Shown here: positions 1 through 8,095 of the stretch, piece after piece | Numbering within the stretch: position 1 is the first letter of the stretch | How the letters are laid out: each line of letters opens with the position of its first letter | DNA from: Planctomycetota bacterium | GTDB lineage: Bacteria > Planctomycetota > UBA8742 > UBA2392 | DNA: 64,000 nt | Assembly: GCA_020425605.1 (NCBI GenBank) | Contig: JAGQRH010000004.1 | Coordinates: forward strand, 62,001-126,000 | Direction: 5' to 3' | Notes under the pieces: model-generated | Told to the model about the DNA's origin: nothing | The model's input: the letters and a program-made list of their open reading frames with translations, nothing else | Database searches by the model: none | Position numbers and translations under genes: made by a program

Positions 1-1318
1 CCAGCAGGTCATCGAGACCGACCTTGCTGAACAGCGCGTCGCCCTTCAACCGGTCGATCAGGTCGTTGTCCGGCGCGCCCTCGGTCTTCATCCGTTTGAT
101 CGCTGCATGAGAGTGCACGCGGATCGCCTCATGAATCTCCTGCCGGTCGCCGCCGGCGCGCACGGCCTGCATGATGATCTTTTCCGTGGCCATCAGCGGC
201 AGCTCACGCTTCACGCGGGCCGCGATCACCGGCTGGTTCGCGATCAGCCCGCTCCCGATGTTGTGCAGAATGCTCAGCACCACATCGGCGGCGAGAAACG
301 TTTCCGGTATGCTCATGCGCCGGTTGGCGCTGTCATCGAGGGTGCGCTCCAGCCATTGCTCGGCAGCCGTGGAGGCCGCATTGGCCGGCAGGTTGATCAG
401 GTAGCGCGCGATGGCGCAGCATCGTTCGCTGCGCATCGGGTTGCGCTTGTATGCCATGGCGCTGCTGCCGATCTGCTTTTCCTCGAACGGCTCGTCCAGC
501 TCGCCGAGTCCGCAAAGCAGGCGAATGTCCGTCGCCAGCTTCTGCGCACTGACGCCAATGCCCGCAACCGTGGACAGCACCTGATGGTCGTACTTTCGAG
601 GGTAGGTCTGACCAGTGACGGCAAATGCCTTCTCGAAGCCCATCTTCTTGCAAACGGCCCTATTGAGCTGTTTGACCTTCTCTGCATCGCCGTCAAATAG
701 TTCGAGGAAACTGGCCTGGGTACCGGTGGTGCCCTTCACTCCGCGCATCGGCATTTCGCGCTCGAGGCGCGAGAGCTCGACGTAATCGCTGACAAGGTCC
801 TGCAGCCACATCGCCGCGCGCTTGCCCACGGTTGTAAGCTGCGCGACCTGGAAGTGGGTCGCGCCAAGGCAAGCCAGATCAGCATGCTTGCCTGCAAACT
901 CGGCAAATGCGGCGATCACACCGCGCAGGCGTTTCAGCAACATGCGCAGGCCTTCACGCATCAGGATCAGCTCGGCGTTGTCCGTCACGTAGCAACTGGT
1001 CGCGCCCAGATGAATGATCGCCTTGGCCGCAGGCGCGACGTCGCCATACGTATGCACGTGCGCCATCACGTCGTGGCGGAACTGTTTCTCGTAGTCGGCC
1101 GCCTTTGCGAAATCGATGTCGTCGAGGTGTGCACGCATCTCGGCCAGAGCGGCGTCGGTGATCTGGCTCAGGCCTAGCTCCTGCTCGGATTCCGCCAGTG
1201 CCACCCACAAACGGCGCCAAAGCCCGATCCGCTTCTGCTGGCCGAAAAGCTGCCGCATCTCCTTGGCCGCATAGCGCCCGACCAACGGGTGCTGGAAGGT
1301 GTCATGGTCTGCCATCAT
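1..1318 (-). CDS. purB: Adenylosuccinate lyase, ADSL type (3' end cut by window)
   Basis: Purine biosynthesis enzyme that removes fumarate from SAICAR and from adenylosuccinate in the cytoplasm. The reverse strand reads from one of two adjacent ATG codons (1318 or 1315) without a stop to base 1, giving about 439 residues; the C-terminus lies outside the window. The fumarase/ASL signature is clear as GSSAMAYKRNPMRSER near residue 290, and so are GVKGTTGTQASF and ERTLDDSANRR. These stretches look much closer to the animal ADSL type than to the E. coli or Bacillus PurB type (from memory). The gene diverges from thiE with only 45 bp between the starts, so their promoters must overlap or lie inside the genes. 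The reading frame is unbroken throughout. Confidence 0.95.
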   Translation of the reverse strand, partial: MMADHDTFQHPLVGRYAAKEMRQLFGQQKRIGLWRRLWVALAESEQELGLSQITDAALAEMRAHLDDIDFAKAADYEKQFRHDVMAHVHTYGDVAPAAKAIIHLGATSCYVTDNAELILMREGLRMLLKRLRGVIAAFAEFAGKHADLACLGATHFQVAQLTTVGKRAAMWLQDLVSDYVELSRLEREMPMRGVKGTTGTQASFLELFDGDAEKVKQLNRAVCKKMGFEKAFAVTGQTYPRKYDHQVLSTVAGIGVSAQKLATDIRLLCGLGELDEPFEEKQIGSSAMAYKRNPMRSERCCAIARYLINLPANAASTAAEQWLERTLDDSANRRMSIPETFLAADVVLSILHNIGSGLIANQPVIAARVKRELPLMATEKIIMQAVRAGGDRQEIHEAIRVHSHAAIKRMKTEGAPDNDLIDRLKGDALFSKVGLDDLL

Positions 1319-1328
1319 CGTCTCCCCC

Positions 1329-1357
1329 GGCGACTATAAGCCGGCTGCCGCTATAAT
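1329..1357 (+). promoter_or_regulatory. Candidate promoter of thiE, possibly leaderless
   Basis: A perfect TATAAT lies at 1352-1357 and the GTG start of thiE is at 1364, so transcription would begin at or next to the start codon. No Shine-Dalgarno sequence precedes the GTG. The -35 region (about 1329-1334) is poor. Confidence 0.45.
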
Positions 1358-1363
1358 CTACGC

Positions 1364-2392
1364 GTGGACAAGTCCTTGCGAGTCATTGACGCCAACCTGA
1401 ACCGAGCGCGCGAAGGTCTTCGCACGGCCGAGGAGTACGCACGCCTTGTGTTGGAAGACGCCCCGGCCGCCCAAGCGCTGAAAGACGTGCGCAAGCATGT
1501 CCAGGCTTGCACCGAAGCCTTCGGGCCCGGGCTGCTGGCCGCGCGCGACATCGAGGGTGACCCAGGCACACGGCCGGAAGCTGACGACGTGCGGCGTGGC
1601 TCCGAGCGTGACATCGCCGCCGCCGGGCTGAAACGTGCGCAGGAGGCCCTGCGTGTGGTTGAGGAGTTCGCCCAACTTCACTCACCTGCCGCCGCGGGCG
1701 CAGCCGCCAAAGCGCGCTACGCCGCCTACCAGGCGGAGCAGAGCCTGTTCGTCTTGACCCCACAACGCGCCGCGCTGGCTTCGCCGGTGATGGTCGTATT
1801 CTCAAACATGGCTGCCCGCGATGACTGGCGTGACGTGCTCGCGAGCCTGCTGGATGCCGGAGCGCGCCTGTTCCAGTTGCGCGAAAAGGACATTTCCGCC
1901 CGCAACTTCGTCGCCCACGTGGTGGCCTTCAAGGCCGTGACTCGCAAACACGAGGCTACCGTCATCATCAACGACCGGGCCGACGTGGCAGCCGCCACCG
2001 GCGCCAATGGGGTCCACCTTGGGCAGGATGACCTGGATATCGTCCACGCCCGCAAGATATTGGGCCCCAACGCCCTGATCGGCATAAGTACCCACGACCG
2101 GGCCGAAGCACTTGATGCCCAGGACATGGGCGCCGACTACGTCGGAATAGGTGCGATGTTTCACACAGACACAAAGAAAGTACAATCCTTGGGCGGTCCA
2201 GCGCTGGTTTCGACGGTGCGGCCGGGGATGAACATCCCGGTCTTTTGCATCGGGGGCATCAGACAGGACAACGTGGCTAAGCTGGTTGGCCATGGCGCCC
2301 GACACATTGCAGTGTCGAGCGCTTTGCTCAACGCTTCAGACCCCGGTGCGGAATACCTGGCCCTTTGCAAGGCCCTAGGGGAGCGAGCATGA
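1364..2392 (+). CDS. thiE: Bifunctional ThiD2-like/thiamine-phosphate synthase
   Basis: 342 residues. The C-terminal two thirds (from about residue 130) is a ThiE TIM barrel that couples HMP-diphosphate to thiazole phosphate to make thiamine phosphate. It carries the motifs FQLREKD, INDRADVAAATGANGVHLGQDD, IGISTHD and FCIGGI. The first 125 residues (DANLNRAREGLRTAEEYARL, then a second LKRAQEALRVVEEFAQL segment) match the ThiD2-type domain found fused to ThiE in some bacteria and linked to HMP-phosphate kinase activity. The fusion may therefore cover two consecutive steps (inference). Start is GTG at 1364 directly after a TATAAT box. The stop overlaps the ATG of the next gene in an ATGA. Confidence 0.93.
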   Translation: MDKSLRVIDANLNRAREGLRTAEEYARLVLEDAPAAQALKDVRKHVQACTEAFGPGLLAARDIEGDPGTRPEADDVRRGSERDIAAAGLKRAQEALRVVEEFAQLHSPAAAGAAAKARYAAYQAEQSLFVLTPQRAALASPVMVVFSNMAARDDWRDVLASLLDAGARLFQLREKDISARNFVAHVVAFKAVTRKHEATVIINDRADVAAATGANGVHLGQDDLDIVHARKILGPNALIGISTHDRAEALDAQDMGADYVGIGAMFHTDTKKVQSLGGPALVSTVRPGMNIPVFCIGGIRQDNVAKLVGHGARHIAVSSALLNASDPGAEYLALCKALGERA

Positions 2393-3288
2393 AACGACTC
2401 ACCTTCTCACTGCTCTGTGTCGCGGTGCTGGCAGTCGGCAGCGCGCTGGCGCAGGACTCCGACGACGGCAAGCAACTCGCGCTCTATCTCAAGAGCGGCG
2501 ACATTCTGAACGGCACGGTCAAGAAGGTCGACGAAGACGGTGTAAAGCTCGATATCGGCGACGGTGTTGAGCTATTCATCAATTGGGACTACACGCGCGG
2601 CGACAAGCATTATGAGCTGCGCAAGTCGGCTGCGGACTTCTCGAAATTTGCCTCGGTCCTGAAGCTCGCTGACTTCTGCCACCAGTTCGCGATGGACGAA
2701 GAAGAGTCCTACGTCCTGGTCACAGCCCTGAAGCTTGAGCCCAAGAACAAGGAAGTTCGCGACCGCCTGAACGAGCTGCCGAAAGTCGACGGGCTTGAGA
2801 TTCCTGGCGAAGACGGCGCGGCTCAGCCGCCCGAAGACAAAGAAGACCCGGATAACCCGGTGGTCCCAGACCAACCGAAGCCGGACAAGGACAAGCCGCT
2901 ACCACCACCCACGCGCGGTACATTCAAGGTCTGGATCGACATGAAGAAGGCCGACGACACGGCCAAGACCTGGATGACCGACCACTTCACAGAGATGAAT
3001 TACAGCATCGGCGACGAAAAGGACTATGAGATGCGCGTGCAGCTCGACATTGAGCTGACGCTGACCAAGAACCCCGAGTTCATGGGCGCCGAGCTATACG
3101 CCGTCTACGACGGCGAGCTGACCTACAAGCTTTACAAGAACGGCGAGAATGCGCCTTTCGCGCAGCACACGGTCAAGAAGAAGGACATCCGTCGCGATAC
3201 GCGCGATGAAGCCCGCACGCGGACCCGCACTGAACTGTGTGAAGACAGCTTCACCGAGATCCATCAGGAGTTCGAAAAGCTGCGCTAG
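2389..3288 (+). CDS. Secreted protein of unknown function
   Basis: 299 residues from the ATG at 2389, which overlaps the thiE stop and has a GGGGAG ribosome site upstream. A signal peptide (MKRLTFSLL...GSALA) is followed by a mature start at QDSDDGK. Residues about 25-140 form a small domain beginning LYLKSGDILNGTVKKVDEDG, with a lysine/glutamate-rich helical part. An acidic Pro/Asp/Lys linker (about 145-180) leads to a second domain of about 120 residues beginning FKVWIDMKKADDT. No catalytic motif is visible. Coupling to thiE looks positional only, since the product is exported. A strong terminator follows. Confidence 0.8.
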   Translation: MKRLTFSLLCVAVLAVGSALAQDSDDGKQLALYLKSGDILNGTVKKVDEDGVKLDIGDGVELFINWDYTRGDKHYELRKSAADFSKFASVLKLADFCHQFAMDEEESYVLVTALKLEPKNKEVRDRLNELPKVDGLEIPGEDGAAQPPEDKEDPDNPVVPDQPKPDKDKPLPPPTRGTFKVWIDMKKADDTAKTWMTDHFTEMNYSIGDEKDYEMRVQLDIELTLTKNPEFMGAELYAVYDGELTYKLYKNGENAPFAQHTVKKKDIRRDTRDEARTRTRTELCEDSFTEIHQEFEKLR

Positions 3289-3298
3289 CAGATGGACC

Positions 3299-3338
3299 AA
3301 ACGCAAAACCCGCCCGTAAACGGGCGGGTTTTGCGTTT
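3299..3338. terminator. Strong bidirectional terminator hairpin
   Basis: A perfect 18-bp inverted repeat around a TAAA loop (stem core AACCCGCCCG/CGGGCGGGTT) has A-rich and T-rich flanks on both sides. It lies between the plus-strand gene ending at 3288 and the minus-strand gene ending at 3391, so it can serve both. Confidence 0.92.
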
Positions 3339-3390
3339 TCCCGATCCGCCCCGAGCGCAGGCCCGGGGATTCCATCCCACAGCATCCCGA

Positions 3391-5715
3391 TTACCTCCCC
3401 GCCCTTTCAGGCGGGGCCGGGCGAACAGCGCGCCTCCGAAGAATGGCAGCCATGATTCCGGCCACAAGCAGCACCAGCATTGATGAGCCCACCGGATCCA
3501 CAACACAACCGCCGCCCTTGTCGTTGTTGCCGCCGCCTCCCCCACCGCCGGGGTTTGCGCCGCCGCCCGTTCCGTTTGCGCGTGCAAGAATGCTGACCTG
3601 CTTGCTGTCGATCTGTGTGCTGTTGGCGAACGCTGTGATCGTGGCCGTGCCAGAATTGGTCGGGGCCACCAGCTCAATGAACCAGACACCGAGCAGACTG
3701 TCGAATGTGGCCGCGATGTTGCTTGCGCCGGATGTCGTGCCGTTGTCGAGCGTACCGGCCGTCGTGCTCAGCGTGACTGCAATGCCGGAGTTCGGCAGCG
3801 GGTTGTTGCTGCCGTCACGCAGCTCAACCATCACCGGGATCCGGTCGTAGCCGTTGGCGTTCAACGTGGTCTCAAGCAGCGTGATCCGGCTGTTGGTTGT
3901 CGAGAGCGTCCCATAGTGGCTCACGTTGACCGTCGCGCCGATCTGCGTTCCGTCAATCGTCGCCCCGTACTTCACGACTTGCCCGACCGTGGCCGCACTG
4001 ACGGTGAACGCAAACGGGGTTGTGCCCGCCGCGATCGTCTGCAGGACGGTTGGCGTACCCGTGAGGTCCAACAACTCCACCGTGTAGCTGTTTGGTGCGT
4101 TCAGGTCGCGCGCGAACACATTGCGCGGCGTGACCGTCACCTGGAACGTACCCCCGGAGTTGGCGAGAATCCCGGCCACGCTGCTCTCAATCGTGCTTGC
4201 CGCCGCGTCAGCATTCGTGTCTTCGCCGCTGATTTCAAGCGTGGCCAGGTAGGTGCCCGTGGTCGCTCCCACTTTACTGGAGACCTTGAAGAAGTATGTC
4301 CCCGGCGTCGTCATCGTGCGCACGATGCGCGCATCGAAGTTCACGCCGCTCAGGTCAAAGGCCGTGTCGTCCACATCGTTGGCTGATGACATGTAGGTCG
4401 GGTCGCCGAACGTTGGGCTCGCCAGCACCGTGGTGCCGTTGGTGTCGTAGAGCGTCAGCGTCGGGTTCAGGCTGAAGCCGAAGGTGTCCGACAGCACGCG
4501 AATCGTAACCTGCTGGTTCGACGTCGTTGTTGTGAAGCTGTAGTAGTCCTCGTCCGTCGCGCCCGAGATCTTCGAGACCACGACTTCGCCGCTGGCAATC
4601 GGGTGCGCGGCGCCGCTGGTACCGTCGGGCTCAAGCGGATTCTGCGACGAGCCGGGCAGCACGAAGTCCACGCCCGTGACCGTCGCGCCGGGCGCGACCT
4701 TCACCAGCGTGGGCGCGCCGATGGTGCCTACCGCCACGCCACGCACGATCGGGAAGAAGCTCGTGAATGCGGTGCTGTAGTAGCTGCCCAGTTGCGACTT
4801 CGTCACCGGCAGCGCGAACGCGAGATAGTTTCCCGGCGGCACGTTGTCGATCGTGTAGTCACCGAGCGTAAACGGCCCCGGAGTGCCCTCGCTGACGTGG
4901 CCGACGACATTGGCGCCGGTCGAGACATCCACCAGCGTCACATAGACCCCGAACTGTCCAGCGGTTCCGTTGCTGACGCTGCCCTGCACTGTGCCAAGGC
5001 TCGCGTTCACAACGCCCGCGTTGGTGTAGTTGGCGATCAGCGGTGCGCTGTCATCCGCTGAGAGGCTCACTGCATTGATCAGGCCGGCGCTGCTTTGGGC
5101 ATACATCGTTGCCTGGGCATTGAATGCGTGATCCAGCCCGAAAAAGTGGCCGGCCTCGTGCGTCACGACGTTCTCAATCATGGCGCGGCCGATTACGCCG
5201 GTGGTGCCTCCGGGGCCAAGCGTGTCCCAGGTGAAATCGCGGTCGTTGAGTTCCATGTCCGCGTCCGTGATCTGGCCGTTGGTTGTGTCGAACGTAGTGA
5301 TGGTGACAGCAAAGACACCGGCGGCCATGCCGCTGGTGCGCCAGTGGATTACGTTGCGGTTGTCGCCGGCATTGGTCACGGCGTTGGTGGTATTGCCGGC
5401 GAACTCGAAATCGAGGTTTGATTCGTGCACGTCGCGCCAGGCGGCGAAGCTGTTCTGGACGGCCTCAAACTCATTGATCGGGCCCAGGAAGCCGCCCGCA
5501 TCGGCGCAGCCGACGTCATCGATCTCATACAGCACGCGCGCATTGGCGACGTTCGGGCGCCCGGCGATGTTGTTCAAATCCCAGCGAACAGGCAGCGCCT
5601 GTCCCGCACCCCCCACCGGCACGCGAATCGTCATGTAGGCATCAGCCGAGCCGCCGGCGATGGTCAGGACCACGCCGGCCGCGAGCACAAATAGCATCAG
5701 ACGAAGCAGCCTCAT
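3391..5715 (-). CDS. Secreted matrixin-like metalloprotease with C-terminal sorting tag
   Basis: 774 residues. After a signal peptide (cleavage near residue 26) the N-terminal domain carries the metzincin zinc motif HEAGHFFGLDH (H186, E187, H190, H196) and a Met-turn ATMY near 204, so it is a probable zinc endopeptidase. Residues about 350-500 resemble a pre-peptidase C-terminal beta domain (DEDYYSFTT...PGTYFFKVSS). Residues about 600-720 resemble an invasin-type Ig domain. A Gly-rich stretch leads to GGGCVVDP, a hydrophobic segment and RRRAVRP, a MYXO-CTERM-like layout that suggests anchoring by an exosortase-like or rhombosortase-like enzyme. Translationally coupled to the gene upstream (stop/start overlap at 5712-5715). 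Confidence 0.85.
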   Translation of the reverse strand: MRLLRLMLFVLAAGVVLTIAGGSADAYMTIRVPVGGAGQALPVRWDLNNIAGRPNVANARVLYEIDDVGCADAGGFLGPINEFEAVQNSFAAWRDVHESNLDFEFAGNTTNAVTNAGDNRNVIHWRTSGMAAGVFAVTITTFDTTNGQITDADMELNDRDFTWDTLGPGGTTGVIGRAMIENVVTHEAGHFFGLDHAFNAQATMYAQSSAGLINAVSLSADDSAPLIANYTNAGVVNASLGTVQGSVSNGTAGQFGVYVTLVDVSTGANVVGHVSEGTPGPFTLGDYTIDNVPPGNYLAFALPVTKSQLGSYYSTAFTSFFPIVRGVAVGTIGAPTLVKVAPGATVTGVDFVLPGSSQNPLEPDGTSGAAHPIASGEVVVSKISGATDEDYYSFTTTTSNQQVTIRVLSDTFGFSLNPTLTLYDTNGTTVLASPTFGDPTYMSSANDVDDTAFDLSGVNFDARIVRTMTTPGTYFFKVSSKVGATTGTYLATLEISGEDTNADAAASTIESSVAGILANSGGTFQVTVTPRNVFARDLNAPNSYTVELLDLTGTPTVLQTIAAGTTPFAFTVSAATVGQVVKYGATIDGTQIGATVNVSHYGTLSTTNSRITLLETTLNANGYDRIPVMVELRDGSNNPLPNSGIAVTLSTTAGTLDNGTTSGASNIAATFDSLLGVWFIELVAPTNSGTATITAFANSTQIDSKQVSILARANGTGGGANPGGGGGGGNNDKGGGCVVDPVGSSMLVLLVAGIMAAILRRRAVRPAPPERAGR

Positions 5716-6281
5716 TCGTCTTCCCCTGCGGCGGGCTTCTGCAGATCGGCGACGGTCTTCTTGAGGTCAGCCAGTTTGAATTCGAGTGGCAGCTTGTCGG
5801 TCTTGTTGCGACTGGGCTTGAGCGTCTCGGCATCGACGATGGTCATGCCGGCCAGGCTGTTTTCGGCATACTTCACGCCCTCGCGTTCGCTGATCTCAAA
5901 CGCGCCCTGCGCCATGCCCTGCAGGCGATACCGGCCGTCGTAGTCCTTCCAGAGAAAGAACACGTACTCGGTGCCGATTTCCAGATTTCCTGAGCCCGCA
6001 ACCGCTTGGCCGACGCCGCCTACGACGCCGCCGCGCGTGACAACATCGCGCGTCTTTTCGTGTGCGCCCTTCAGCGTTTCGCTGACGGTAACATCGTGGT
6101 GCGTCCAGATGCCGGTCTTCGCCGCATCCCACTTAGCCGTCGACGTATCGACCTTGCCCACAACGATCAGATCCGATTTCTCAGTGAGAGTCGCAACATC
6201 CAGCTTCAGCGCCACCGTGGCATGCAGGCAGCCCGCACCCGCAAGCAACAGCGCTACCAATAGTAAACGAACCGCAGTCAT
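5712..6281 (-). CDS. Small secreted protein, function unknown
   Basis: 189 residues from the ATG at 6281, chosen because GGAGG lies seven bases upstream; the TTG further upstream (6293) sits on that ribosome site. The N-terminus is a signal peptide (RLLLVALLLAGAGC) in which AGAGC could be a lipobox. The mature part begins KLDVATLTEKSDLIVVGKV, with VTVSETLKG and a glycine-rich VTRGGVVGGVGQ turn. The pattern looks like a beta-rich exported domain; no catalytic residues are recognised. The stop overlaps the start of the metalloprotease gene, so the two are probably made together. Confidence 0.75.
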   Translation of the reverse strand: MTAVRLLLVALLLAGAGCLHATVALKLDVATLTEKSDLIVVGKVDTSTAKWDAAKTGIWTHHDVTVSETLKGAHEKTRDVVTRGGVVGGVGQAVAGSGNLEIGTEYVFFLWKDYDGRYRLQGMAQGAFEISEREGVKYAENSLAGMTIVDAETLKPSRNKTDKLPLEFKLADLKKTVADLQKPAAGEDE

Positions 6282-6391
6282 TTCAGCCTCCAAGGGTCAG
6301 CCTATGAAACGACCGAAACCCATATAGGTAAAGGAAAAGCGCTGGCGCGCATCGGCCAGGTTTCCAAGTCTCGCGCACCCCAGGAGGAGCG

Positions 6392-7957
6392 CTAGTTCCC
6401 GGACCAGATCTGCAGCTCGCTCGTGACTTTCGATGCAAGGCTGTTGTCGTTGGGGTCGCCGGTGCTTCGAGCCTTGGCTGCGGCGTTCGGGTCGCCGACG
6501 AAGCTTCGGGTCACAAGCAGTCGCCCATCCTCACTCACCCCGACCAGGTGATTCTGCTTGCCTTCGGGCCGGGGCACGACGCCGAGAATCCGGCCACTGG
6601 TCGCGTGGACCACGCACCAGGCCTCATTCTCCCACTCCATCACGGCCGTGCGCCCCAGCATCTCTTTCCATTTAGCGAAGCTGTCACCCATTCGAAAGGT
6701 GTTGACCCCCGTCGTTGTGCTGACGGCCACGCGGCCTTGCACGAGCGAAGAGTCCATGATCAGCCATGCGCCGTCGTCGGTTAGGCCCACTCCGTAGGTA
6801 ACCTCAGCCTCAAACTTGCGCAGAGATTTGCCCTCCGTGAGGTCGAACAACTCCCACTCCTTTTCACTCGAGCCGGAGCAGGCACAGAACTTCATGTTCG
6901 ACGAGAACAGAGTGTTCCCGCCGACCACTTTCATGTTCGCGGTCGGCGCAGGGTCGGTCAGGCCGCGCACGACCAGCTCGGCGCCTGACAGCTTGTAGAG
7001 GCTGAGCCTGTCGCCGGAGAGTTTCCAGCCCGATGAGGCGACATCAAGGTCTTCTGCGTGCACGAGCTCGAGGCTGTCCGCGTCAAGTACTTTCAGCTTC
7101 GCGCCCCACAGCAGGATCTGTTTGCCGTCGCCGGTGACCCTCGGTGACGGCACGGTCCCGGAGTCCTTTCCCACTTCGAAATAGGTATACTTGCCGCCCA
7201 CGCGCTTGCCGCTGTGCGCGTCCAGCTTCACAGCTGTCCAGGTCTCGCCTTCCTTTTCGTAGCCGACCAGGAACTTGCCTTGCGGATCCAGGCAGAACCC
7301 GGACAGTTCACCGACGTCCACCGTCTTCAGCAGACGGAAGGACTTGCGCTTGTTCAGCTCAACAAACTCCTTGTCGCTCTGCTTCAGGTATTCGGTCAGC
7401 TTGGCCCAGCCGGCGTTCAGCTTCGCAAGCGATAGCCCTTTCATACCGACTTGCTTGTTCAGGATCTCGAGGCCGTCCTCCTGGTGCTTGCCGCCGATGC
7501 CGCCTTTCTCAAGCGCAGACTTGAGATCCCCGAGAGTGCCCGCATCCAGCCGGTACTCGCGCAGGTGCGAGCTGACGTTGCGCAAGGCCGCGTCCGAAGT
7601 CTCAAGCCAACAGTCTAGAGCCAACCTGTCGTCGGACTTCGGTCGTGCGTGCATCAGGTAGTAGGCGAGTGCGTTGCGGTAGTCGTCGCCCTCCATCGCC
7701 GGCTTGCGCGCCTTCTCGAGCCCTTTGATGTCCGCAAGGGCCGCGGCGACATATGCCTTCGAAGCCAGTTTCTTGTCCGACTTCACCAGTGAATCCATGG
7801 CAGACTCGATCTTCTTGCGGTCGGCGCGCAGCAGGACGCCGAGATTGCGGCCCTGGTAGTCCGTGTTGGTGACCATGTTCTGGTATTCGTCGCCCGAGGC
7901 GGACGCGCTGCTGATCACCAGCAACAGCAGGGGCACGGCGAGGACGAGTCTGCGCAT
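6392..7957 (-). CDS. Secreted protein, possible C-terminal beta-propeller
   Basis: 521 residues from the ATG at 7957, with GGAG eight bases upstream. Signal peptide MRRLVLAVPLLLLVISSASA. Residues about 20-210 are charged and helical. From about 220 to the end, blade-like repeats (FCLDPQGKFLVGYE, RVTGDGKQILLWG, GLTDDGAWLIMDS, GVSEDGRLLVTRS) recur every 50-70 residues, as in WD40-like propellers. The assignment is structural only. It lies in a minus-strand run of exported proteins but is 110 bp from the next gene and may have its own promoter. Confidence 0.78.
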   Translation of the reverse strand: MRRLVLAVPLLLLVISSASASGDEYQNMVTNTDYQGRNLGVLLRADRKKIESAMDSLVKSDKKLASKAYVAAALADIKGLEKARKPAMEGDDYRNALAYYLMHARPKSDDRLALDCWLETSDAALRNVSSHLREYRLDAGTLGDLKSALEKGGIGGKHQEDGLEILNKQVGMKGLSLAKLNAGWAKLTEYLKQSDKEFVELNKRKSFRLLKTVDVGELSGFCLDPQGKFLVGYEKEGETWTAVKLDAHSGKRVGGKYTYFEVGKDSGTVPSPRVTGDGKQILLWGAKLKVLDADSLELVHAEDLDVASSGWKLSGDRLSLYKLSGAELVVRGLTDPAPTANMKVVGGNTLFSSNMKFCACSGSSEKEWELFDLTEGKSLRKFEAEVTYGVGLTDDGAWLIMDSSLVQGRVAVSTTTGVNTFRMGDSFAKWKEMLGRTAVMEWENEAWCVVHATSGRILGVVPRPEGKQNHLVGVSEDGRLLVTRSFVGDPNAAAKARSTGDPNDNSLASKVTSELQIWSGN

Positions 7958-8054
7958 GGTCGTTCTCCAGCTGATTCGGAGAAAGGATAGACCCTGCCTC
8001 ATCGAATGTGAAACACGAGTAGCGATTTCTGTAGACGCCGCCGAAAATGATCGA

Positions 8055-8078
8055 AGCCCCCGCGATGTCGCGGGGGCT
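8055..8078 (-). terminator. Terminator after the TDGT-repeat gene
   Basis: An 11-bp perfect stem (AGCCCCCGCGA/TCGCGGGGGCT) with a two-base centre lies 18 bases beyond the stop of the minus-strand gene at 8096. The T-run on the minus strand is weak (ATCATTTTC). Confidence 0.6.
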
Positions 8079-8095
8079 GAGCGTGCGATGCGAGC

